Program-made: the position numbers and the translations under genes | NCBI GenBank assembly: GCA_013824715.1 | Contig: PNOH01000039.1 | Span: 1-42,118 of the forward strand | DNA from: Odoribacter sp. | GTDB lineage: Bacteria; Bacteroidota; Bacteroidia; Bacteroidales; Prolixibacteraceae | Length of the DNA: 42,118 nucleotides | Reading direction: 5' to 3' | Shown here: positions 35,821 to 42,118 of the stretch, piece after piece | How positions within the stretch are numbered: the first letter of the stretch is position 1 | How the letters are laid out: every line of letters starts with the position of its first letter | Notes under the pieces: generated by a model | The model's input: the letters and a program-made list of their open reading frames with translations, nothing else | The model's database searches: none | What the model was told of the DNA's origin: nothing

Positions 35821-36038
35821 GATGCCGCGGAATGGCCGGATCGTTTGGTTACGAAAACGAACACTACGAATTAAGCATGCAAATCGGTGAACTGGATTTA
35901 TTTCCTGCAGTAAGGAAATCCTCTTCCGAAGAAATAATTGTTGCTCCGGGAACGTCGTGCCGCCATCACATTGAAGACGGAACAGGACGAAAAGCGCTGC
36001 ACCCGGTAAAGGTGCTGTGGGATGCAGTATTGAAATGA
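35821..36038 (+). pseudogene. Diverged 3' remnant of the FAD/Fe-S oxidoreductase gene (repeat copy B)
   Basis: The frame encodes the last about 70 residues of the oxidoreductase: GMAGSFGYENEHYELSMQIG, then EIIVAPGTSCRHHIEDGTGRK and HPVKVLWDAVLK before a TGA. The Cys motif reads GCRG instead of GCCG. Homology begins abruptly at 35821 and upstream sequence is AT-rich and unrelated. The protein level is highly conserved against copy A while many codons differ silently, so it was under selection until recently. It is either the displaced original end of the gene or what is left of a second copy. No own start region is evident. Confidence 0.85.
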
Positions 36039-36183
36039 CCAAATTATTTGTTTACAAGACAATTTGCAAAGGCCATTTTTATTCCTGAAATGAACCCACT
36101 TACAATGTTCAAATGACCTTAATATCTTGTATATTTACCAATTATATTCGAGTCCGATTTCTAACCTTTAAAATTTACCTCAC

Positions 36184-37080
36184 ATGTTTATTATCTTTTT
36201 TGGAATTGCAGTTATCATAATTGGTTTTGTAATTGCAAATAACGAATCGCCTGCCAGGCCATATAGCGCCATGATCAGAATTATCGGATTTCTAATTGTT
36301 CTGGTAGGTGCAGGTTTATCCTCTGTTAAACAAATTGAACCCGGTGATGTCGGAGTTCAGAAACTCTTCGGAAAAGTAAACAAAAATGTTCTTGAAAGCG
36401 GATTGAATGTAATTAACCCGCTGGTTGAAGTAGTAACTTTTGATGTGCGCACACAGAATTATACCATGTCGGGTGTGCACGATGAAGGCCAAAAAGCCGG
36501 GGACGATGCCATTCGGGTATTGTCAGCCGACGGACTAGAAGTAATCATCGACCTTACTGTTCTCTATAAGGTTATTCCTAACGAAGCCCCGCGCATATTA
36601 AGCGAAATCGGGACCGATTACCGGAATGTAATTGTTCGTCCGATCTGCCGGACAAAAATTCGGGACAATGCGGTCTATTATGATGCAATCGCATTGTATT
36701 CAACCAAGCGTGACGAATTTCAGGCCCGCATTTTTAAAACGATCGAAAGTGATTTTACCGGCAGGGGATTAATACTTGAACAACTGCTGGTTCGTAATAT
36801 AACCCTTCCGGAATCCGTAAAAGCTACGATCGAATCAAAAATCAACGCTGAACAGGAAGCTCAGAAAATGACTTTCGTGCTCCAGAAAGAAACACAGGAG
36901 GCCGAACGTAAACGGGTGGAAGCTCAGGGCATAGCCGATTACCAGAAGATTTTAAGTACCGGACTTAGCGATAAGCTACTGCAATACGAAATGATCAAAG
37001 CTATTGCCACCTCGCCCAATGCCAAGCTCATTATCATGGACAGCAAAAAAGGCAGTCCGATTATTGTGGATGGCAAATAG
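36184..37080 (+). CDS. Prohibitin-like SPFH domain protein
   Basis: 298 residues. Two N-terminal hydrophobic segments (MFIIFFGIAVIIIGFVIA and MIRIIGFLIVLVGAGL) anchor it in the inner membrane. The SPFH/prohibitin domain follows, with IEPGDVGVQKLFGKVNKNVLESGLNVINPL in order, then LTVLYKVIPNEAPRI and IVRPICRTKIRDNA. A helical region has the prohibitin pattern LPESVKATIESKINAEQEAQKM, ending in EAERKRVEAQGIADYQ. Bacterial prohibitins form membrane rings that regulate proteases such as FtsH. It appears to be a single-gene unit ending at the terminator 37130-37180. FloA at 19055 is a second, distantly related SPFH-type scaffold. Confidence 0.9.
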   Translation: MFIIFFGIAVIIIGFVIANNESPARPYSAMIRIIGFLIVLVGAGLSSVKQIEPGDVGVQKLFGKVNKNVLESGLNVINPLVEVVTFDVRTQNYTMSGVHDEGQKAGDDAIRVLSADGLEVIIDLTVLYKVIPNEAPRILSEIGTDYRNVIVRPICRTKIRDNAVYYDAIALYSTKRDEFQARIFKTIESDFTGRGLILEQLLVRNITLPESVKATIESKINAEQEAQKMTFVLQKETQEAERKRVEAQGIADYQKILSTGLSDKLLQYEMIKAIATSPNAKLIIMDSKKGSPIIVDGK

Positions 37081-37129
37081 GCGAACTGAGCTTTCCATAC
37101 TTTGAAAAAATATTTGCCATACAGGTAAG

Positions 37130-37180
37130 AATGCAACAGGATCAGGCTTAAAAAACCAAATTCTGTTGCATTTTCTTTTT
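37130..37180 (+). terminator. Terminator after the prohibitin-like gene
   Basis: AATGCAACAG (37130-37139) pairs with CTGTTGCATT (37163-37172) over a 23-base loop, followed by TTCTTTTT. It lies between convergent genes and may serve both directions, with the minus-strand side less clear. Confidence 0.8.
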
Positions 37181-37185
37181 GCCCT

Positions 37186-38436
37186 TTACCGATGTCTGAT
37201 GTCGTAAACCATCAGCGCCTCGTTGTGCCTGATGTACAATTTTCCATCAACAATTACCGGATGCGCCCAGTGCTGTGCTGTTCCGAGCGGAACCTTAAAT
37301 TTGCTGATAATGCGGAATTCTTCAGGAGTACCTTCGGCCAAAGCCATTTCGCCATCCTTTTCGGCATAACAGTAGAAAAGTCCGTCGGCAGAAACCACCG
37401 CGCCGCCACCAAGCTCTTTGGCGATGTATTTGGTTAGCCCGGTTTTGACATCAATGCAAAACCATTTGGGTTGCAGGTAAGCTCCTCCATAGATGTAGCC
37501 GTCTTTCAAAATAATGCCGCCCGACAGGTTGATGAATTCCTTATTGCGCCAGGCAATTTCAGCCTTTTTCCCATCTGGTGATAGTTTCAGCGAAACCAGT
37601 CCCGAGCTGTCTTTACGCGAGGCGCTTGAAATAATCAGGTTTCCATCGAAATAAACCGGTGTGTTGGCATGTATCTTATTGTCCTGAAATTGATGTACCC
37701 GCCAGTACATTTCACCGGTAATGGCATCCAATCCAACAATGGAAGAGACGGTGAGATTGGCAATCAGCTTGTGCCCGTTGTGGTTGAACACGATCGGCGA
37801 GCAATAGGTAGCTTGTTCCTGATAGCCCGGGCTTGCCCATATTTTTTGCCCGGTGAACCGGTTCAGGGCAATCATGTTATTTTCTTTTCCTCCCGGTGTA
37901 CAATAGAGTTTGTCACCATCAATCAGGAGCGATTCAGAAAAACCAAACTGAACGGAGTCGGCTTTCATGTCTTTAAAGAAATCTACACTCCAAACGGTTT
38001 CGCCTGTTTCGGCTTTCATACAATATACAGCACCATTACCACTTTCCACATAAACCAGATCACCCGAAACTGTAGGCGTTGAGCGGGCCCCGGGAAAAAT
38101 ACCTGTCCAGTCTTTTCCGTAGTTCTTTTTCCAGAGCATCTTCCCTTTGGTATCGAAAGCAAAAAGATAGCCTTCCGAATTTAGGGTATCCGGAATTCCG
38201 GTTACAAATACTTTATCACCGGCTACCGCCACACTTCCCTGTCCTGTTCCGAGCCCTTCGAACGACCAAAGCAGTTTGGGGCCTTCGGCTGGCCACTGTT
38301 TCAACAAATTGCTTTCAGGAAAAATTCCATCACGGTTCGGGCCACGCCACTGCGACTGAGCTGTAGCTGTAGCTGTAGTAATACCTGAAGTTATCGCAAT
38401 CAGGATAACAAAGCAGACTAGATTCTTCAAATTCAT
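37186..38436 (-). CDS. Exported PQQ-like beta-propeller repeat protein
   Basis: 416 residues with a signal peptide (MNLKNLVCFVILIAITSG). Its end contains a Thr/Ala-rich stretch encoded by a CTGTAG hexamer repeated three times around 38360-38380. The mature part consists of propeller blades with the PQQ_2/BamB-like pattern: QWRGPNRDGIFPE, LLWSFEGLGTGQGSVAVAGDKVFVTG, LFAFDTKGKMLWKKNYG and similar WxxxxG repeats. Such proteins in Bacteroidota are often annotated as outer-membrane assembly factor-like or as PQQ enzymes. I see no catalytic signature, so a binding or scaffold role is more likely. It is followed upstream by the GH105-type gene on the same strand, 70 bases away. Confidence 0.85.
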   Translation of the reverse strand: MNLKNLVCFVILIAITSGITTATATAQSQWRGPNRDGIFPESNLLKQWPAEGPKLLWSFEGLGTGQGSVAVAGDKVFVTGIPDTLNSEGYLFAFDTKGKMLWKKNYGKDWTGIFPGARSTPTVSGDLVYVESGNGAVYCMKAETGETVWSVDFFKDMKADSVQFGFSESLLIDGDKLYCTPGGKENNMIALNRFTGQKIWASPGYQEQATYCSPIVFNHNGHKLIANLTVSSIVGLDAITGEMYWRVHQFQDNKIHANTPVYFDGNLIISSASRKDSSGLVSLKLSPDGKKAEIAWRNKEFINLSGGIILKDGYIYGGAYLQPKWFCIDVKTGLTKYIAKELGGGAVVSADGLFYCYAEKDGEMALAEGTPEEFRIISKFKVPLGTAQHWAHPVIVDGKLYIRHNEALMVYDIRHR

Positions 38437-38506
38437 TTTCTTCGGATTAAAAGATTTTATGGATGAGTACCACCAACATGCTTTTCATTACCAGCTATCT
38501 GTTCTG

Positions 38507-39646
38507 TTATTTACAGAGTTTATACACTTCACTTCCGGCCAGGAGGAAACAGCCCAGGCCATAATCTTCAAAGTCGGGTTTGCTGTCATAAGTAACGGGC
38601 TGTCCATCGGATGGTTGTTTTCCTGTTCCCTGAACGAAACCTAAAAATCCATCTGGATGAACAGCTTCATTGGCCATCGAGTTCCAGCCTTTGGTAATGG
38701 CGGGCATGAATTTTTTCGCGCTCAGCAGGCCATTGTTCACGCCCCAGGCCATTCCGTAAATAAACAATGCTGTTCCAGTGGTTTCTTTTCCGCCAAAATT
38801 AGCTGGATCGTGCAAACTGGCATTCCAGAATCCATCTTCGCGCTGAATGGGCAACAACGCTTTCATCATTTCCATATAGGTTTTTTTGTATTCCCTGAAG
38901 TGCGGGTCGTTGGGCGTAATTTCCATCACACGTACCAGTGCAGCAACCACCCAGCCGTTTCCACGCGACCAGTAGCAATCTTGGCTATTGGGTTCTTTGT
39001 ACGGAGGCAAGAAGTCCTTGTCGCGCCACCATAGTTTATCCTTTGCATTGTACAAACCCTGTGTAACTTTACAATCTATATACATCTGGTACATTCTTTC
39101 TGAATATCGTTTTTCGCCTGTAATCCTCCCTAACTTGGCAAACACCGGCATTGCCATTTGCAAGGCATCAATCCAGTTCCAGTCGTTAATTTTCTCGCTG
39201 CTCATCATCAGATTAATAGATTCCTGAATTTCTTTGATACGCTCCGGTTTTTTGTCTATTTCATAAAGATCAAGGTAAGTTTGACCGCAACACTGATTGT
39301 CGGCGTTGCGGGTTTCAATGCCACCACGCAATCCCCATTTGTGCGCTTCGCCCCACGATACAGCATAATCCAGATAGGTTTTATCCGGATTCAGGCCATA
39401 CAAAGCCATCAGTCCTTCGTAATAAACGGCTCGTGTCCAAATGTTGCTTGGGCGTTCGCGGTTGGTGATGATGCTTTTACCGGTGTCGGGCCATTTCTGC
39501 ATGAAATAAGCATTGGCCAGCGCCATTTTGTCCATCACTTCCTTTTTCGCCGGAAGTTTTTGTCCATTCGCTGAGCCAAAGGCCAGTACACAAACAAGAA
39601 ATAAAATGGCTCTAAAACGAATAGTTTGGGAAATAAAATTTTTCAT
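38507..39646 (-). CDS. GH88/GH105-type unsaturated glycuronyl hydrolase
   Basis: 379 residues with a signal peptide (ISQTIRFRAILFLVCVLAFGSANG). The fold is an (alpha/alpha)6 barrel of the GH105/GH88 group, which releases 4,5-unsaturated uronic acids from oligosaccharides made by pectate or rhamnogalacturonan lyases. Visible motifs are WTRAVYYEGLMALYG, the likely catalytic Asp D160 in WNWIDALQMAMPVF, and YWSRGNGWVVAALVRVME (about residues 225-242). The late TGTALFIYGMAWGVNNGLL is also typical. Export places it in the periplasm or at the surface. It is grouped on the minus strand with the GH65-like lipoprotein, and a rhamnulokinase lies at 22423, so rhamnogalacturonan use is plausible. Confidence 0.9.
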   Translation of the reverse strand: MKNFISQTIRFRAILFLVCVLAFGSANGQKLPAKKEVMDKMALANAYFMQKWPDTGKSIITNRERPSNIWTRAVYYEGLMALYGLNPDKTYLDYAVSWGEAHKWGLRGGIETRNADNQCCGQTYLDLYEIDKKPERIKEIQESINLMMSSEKINDWNWIDALQMAMPVFAKLGRITGEKRYSERMYQMYIDCKVTQGLYNAKDKLWWRDKDFLPPYKEPNSQDCYWSRGNGWVVAALVRVMEITPNDPHFREYKKTYMEMMKALLPIQREDGFWNASLHDPANFGGKETTGTALFIYGMAWGVNNGLLSAKKFMPAITKGWNSMANEAVHPDGFLGFVQGTGKQPSDGQPVTYDSKPDFEDYGLGCFLLAGSEVYKLCK

Positions 39647-39810
39647 TGGGCAACTGTTTTAATTTAGATTATTGCGAGATGAATTGTTTTGAAACCTTAT
39701 GTGCCAGAGAAACCATAGCAGAACCAGAAGGTGGAATAATGTTAACCTGATTACCTTATTAGTTGTATTTTCGTAAAACATTATTTTCTTTTCGAAAAGA
39801 TATGTTTAAA

Positions 39811-39850
39811 GAGAAGCCCTTCCGGGGAGAGGTTGGAGAGGGGCTTCCTA
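39811..39850 (-). repeat. GAAGCCC hairpin element after the GH65-like gene
   Basis: GAAGCCC (39813-39819) and GGGCTTC (39841-39847) form a stem around a GGGGAGAGG-rich loop, overlapping the stop codon of the lipoprotein gene. From memory, similar CTCTCCAACCTCTCCCC strings recur between genes in environmental Bacteroidota. It may also act as a weak terminator, as the minus-strand T run is poor. Confidence 0.5.
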
Positions 39851-42001
39851 AAAATCTTTCTTCAAATCTTCCCATTTTACCGCCCATTTCCCATCTTCTG
39901 GAAAACCCGGATTTTCGGTCGTGCAACCTTCCCATCCTGCACACATCAGCGAAACAGCTTTCAGTAACCCACCGTTGCCGGGCAAATAAATGCGCAGGGG
40001 TTCGCTCTGGTAATTGTGCCCGTTTTTCAGATAGGTATTTTTCTGAACATCTTTCAGTAAAGCTTCTATCGCAATTTCGGGTTCGTTCAGGCGGGTGGCG
40101 CACATCGCAACCATGGGGTAATCCCAGCCCCAGGTGGATGGCCAGTCCCATTTTTGCATGACTACTTTCAACGTGTTGAGCATCACTTCAGGATCAATTT
40201 TGTCCCATAAAGGCAAAATCCCCAGTGTTCCGGTTACCATCGGATGGTCTTTCATGGCTGCCGGATTGGAATAGGAATCAGGCGCATTTGCTATTCCCAA
40301 ATAAAGGCCATTTTCCTGAACAGGAGCCGGAAGTCCGTTCAAAACTTCATCCCAATGCGAATCGGTAGTTTGGTTCAACCGTTTGCGCCATTCCTGAGCA
40401 ACAGACAACCCCCAATGCCAATAAGCCAACTCGAAAGGTGGATTCATGGTCGTCACGCGGTTCCAGTGTTCCTGCGCCGGAATGAGCGGAGGAACCAAAT
40501 GATATACTTTTCCTGTTGAGTCGGGCACGGCAAAATCGGCCATAAAATCGGCCGTGGCAAAAATCAGGTTTTTGTATTTATTCAGAATTTCAGGAGAAGG
40601 ATTGCTGCGGTACAACTGCTCGGCCATGTAAATAATGTGCGGTTGCTGCCAGATGAGGAAACTTCCTACACCCGACGGACTATTTTGTCCCTCAGTACCA
40701 ACCATCTTTGGCCAGCGCACTCCTTTAAACCCTTGCAGTTTGGCGGTTTCCAGCGCTTTGTGATAAATGGTTTGGTACCAATCCAGTTGTTTTTCCAGAT
40801 ATTCCGGATGGTTCCAGTTGGCAAAATGGGCGGTGTGCCACCAATGCATCTCGAGATGAAATTTGCCGTACCAACTGTTATAAACCAATCCGGTTTCCTG
40901 CGGCGGCAATGAACCCGAGCTCTGAATTTTGGTCAAATATTGAGACAACACAAACCGGCGTTCAAGCTCTTTGGCACGAGGGTCGGTACAGGCTGAGAAG
41001 TCAACCACACCGCTGGTTATCCAGAAGTTTTTCCAGTTTTCGAGGTTATTGGTTTCGGTTTCGGCAAAAGTTGGCAATGCCTCGGGGTTTTCTTCCGGAG
41101 AAAATAAACAACTAAATGAAATGGTGCCGGATTTGGAAGAAAGCACAAAATGATGTTTTTCGGTTTCATCGAGATTTGCGGTTTCTTCCCACTGAAGTTT
41201 CACCTGATAATGATCGTTATCCAATGTCCGAAGAATTTTTGCCGAATTTTCGTTCACCTTTTCAAGTTGAGACTGGTGCTCATCCGGAGAAGTAAAATCA
41301 TAGCCCGAATGGGTGTTAACAGCCACTGCATAAGGGAAAATCCATTCCACTTTCAGTTGCCCTTTTTCAATGAGCGGAGAGCTAATCTTAGCAGAAACCA
41401 TATCCTTTTCCTGATGACAGAAAACCTCCACTTTTACCGGCTGACCCTCTACCGAAAACTCGCTGCTGATGCGGCCTTCCCAAAGATTGAGTTGTTGCTT
41501 TGGACTTTGAATATCGGTCAGTTTGACTTCGGTGCCATCGGCTTTTTTCAGGAGTAAGCGGATTACGCCAAGCTGAAGTCGCTGGGGATTTTCACGAAAA
41601 TAGCTGGCAGCACCAGCATCGCGTCCGTTTCCGGGAAACTGAACCAGATAAGGAACTTTCCGTCCGCGATAATCGAAATATTTGGTACATTCTGCCAAGG
41701 TGTAATTTTCGGTATTGGGGAAAGTGTGCCAGCCCCAGTTCGATTGGGTTCCAAGTGTAACACCATTCTCATATTCTTTGTAAAAAGTTTGAAGCCCGGT
41801 AATATCAGTCGTAAAAGTAAATTCACCGTTTCCAACCGACAAGCTGGCCAGCGTATCGAGCTGCTCAACCAATACATTATTACGGTTGACCAGAGCCAAC
41901 CGGTCGATCTTGGCAGGTTTTTGTATGGATCGGCATCCGGCAAAAACCAATGCAATCAGGAGTAATTTAGTCTTTGAACCACATAGACACATAGGACACA
42001 T
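39848..42001 (-). CDS. GH65-like glycosidase lipoprotein
   Basis: 717 residues. The hydrophobic signal KLLLIALVFAGC ends in a lipobox, so it should be a lipoprotein. The first eight or nine residues (MCPMCLCGS) are encoded by an intergenic repeat, and the ATG at 41992 is an alternative start. The mature protein begins with a beta-rich domain containing SLSVGNGEFTFTTDITGLQTF, then a large (alpha/alpha)6 region with HWWHTAHFANWNHPEYL, GFKGVRWPKMVGTEGQNSPSG (read in order), WQQPHIIYMAEQLY and WDWPSTWGWDYPM. This matches GH65-like clan members, sometimes of unknown substrate. The E in MVGTEGQ is a candidate catalytic residue but cannot be proven. It is on the minus strand next to the GH105 and PQQ-like genes. 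Confidence 0.8.
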   Translation of the reverse strand: MCPMCLCGSKTKLLLIALVFAGCRSIQKPAKIDRLALVNRNNVLVEQLDTLASLSVGNGEFTFTTDITGLQTFYKEYENGVTLGTQSNWGWHTFPNTENYTLAECTKYFDYRGRKVPYLVQFPGNGRDAGAASYFRENPQRLQLGVIRLLLKKADGTEVKLTDIQSPKQQLNLWEGRISSEFSVEGQPVKVEVFCHQEKDMVSAKISSPLIEKGQLKVEWIFPYAVAVNTHSGYDFTSPDEHQSQLEKVNENSAKILRTLDNDHYQVKLQWEETANLDETEKHHFVLSSKSGTISFSCLFSPEENPEALPTFAETETNNLENWKNFWITSGVVDFSACTDPRAKELERRFVLSQYLTKIQSSGSLPPQETGLVYNSWYGKFHLEMHWWHTAHFANWNHPEYLEKQLDWYQTIYHKALETAKLQGFKGVRWPKMVGTEGQNSPSGVGSFLIWQQPHIIYMAEQLYRSNPSPEILNKYKNLIFATADFMADFAVPDSTGKVYHLVPPLIPAQEHWNRVTTMNPPFELAYWHWGLSVAQEWRKRLNQTTDSHWDEVLNGLPAPVQENGLYLGIANAPDSYSNPAAMKDHPMVTGTLGILPLWDKIDPEVMLNTLKVVMQKWDWPSTWGWDYPMVAMCATRLNEPEIAIEALLKDVQKNTYLKNGHNYQSEPLRIYLPGNGGLLKAVSLMCAGWEGCTTENPGFPEDGKWAVKWEDLKKDF

Positions 42002-42092
42002 AGATTTATTTTAAAACTAATCTTAACCACAGGGACAGAGGGAACACAGAGTTTTTTAATCTTTTCTATGTGTCCTATGTGCCTATATGGTT
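41977..42092. repeat. Inverted repeat of the ACCACATAGAC type at the right edge
   Basis: Arms at 41977-42004 and 42065-42092 match in inverted orientation at 26 of 28 positions (core CACATAGGACACATAGA). Between them, at 42025-42051, lies a related word in the same orientation as the left arm, beginning AACCACAGGGACAGAGGG. The left arm contains the start codon of the GH65-like lipoprotein gene. It has the same layout as the palindrome at 8061-8199. Confidence 0.8.
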
Positions 42093-42118
42093 TATTTAAT
42101 ATGAGTATCCGCTTGATT

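Noticed and set aside
35821-36038. A complete small gene starting at the in-frame ATG near 35832
   Set aside because: The sequence is the homologous tail of the large oxidoreductase with an altered CCG motif and no leader of its own. A remnant explains it better.

Overview
The window reads as chromosomal DNA of a Bacteroidota bacterium, most likely class Bacteroidia and possibly the Marinilabiliales/Prolixibacteraceae neighbourhood (the rank below phylum is inference). Signs are a subtilisin with a type IX secretion C-terminal sorting domain, Bacteroidota-style lipoproteins, weak ribosome binding sites, a bcp-recA-thrA-apgM-thrC gene order, single-chain transketolase, and a fermentative set of acetate and butyrate kinases beside plant-polysaccharide enzymes. 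I see no rRNA, tRNA, CRISPR array, phage gene or transposase.

Layout. 1-7936: the 3' part of a secreted S8 peptidase, two terminators, a KefB-type antiporter with a DUF3124 lipoprotein, a Tat-exported NIPSNAP protein with a small lipoprotein, an acidic orphan protein, and a DUF4143-type AAA ATPase. 7937-8432: a gene-free stretch with a large imperfect palindrome. 8433-17129: transketolase, then on the opposite strand the bcp-recA-thrA-apgM-thrC run, which converts aspartate to threonine and has a phosphoglycerate-mutase-like protein where homoserine kinase is needed. 17280-20041: a compact operon of a SPOR-like exported protein, ClpS, NfeD and the flotillin FloA. 20197-22316: two small toxin-antitoxin modules, one with a truncated toxin, around a TonB_C-like exported protein. 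22423-25528: rhamnulokinase and a CE15-type esterase separated by two kinds of repeat. 25770-31195: the fermentation block, pta-hbd-ackA and ptb-buk, all on the minus strand. Divergent from it, 31407-34343 encodes a large FAD/Fe-S 2-hydroxyacid dehydrogenase. A second AAA ATPase gene abuts its 3' end and is followed by a diverged second copy of that 3' end. 36184-42001: a prohibitin-like protein, a PQQ-type beta-propeller, a GH105-type unsaturated glycuronyl hydrolase and a GH65-like lipoprotein glycosidase.

How it fits together. The organism appears to degrade pectin- or xylan-like glycans (CE15, GH105, GH65-like, rhamnulokinase), pass pentoses through transketolase, and conserve energy through acetyl-phosphate and butyryl-phosphate. 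The large oxidoreductase may feed 2-hydroxyacids such as D-lactate into this metabolism.

The most unusual structure is at 34111-36038. An AAA ATPase gene lies between two direct copies of the oxidoreductase 3' end (216 nt, about 83% identical by hand count), as if a module had entered at the end of that gene and supplied a replacement tail. Other points of interest are an intergenic repeat that supplies the start codon of the last lipoprotein, a truncated RelE-like toxin still paired with its antitoxin, the presumed non-orthologous homoserine kinase, and an hbd-like gene inside the pta-ackA pair that lacks a conserved active-site Asn.
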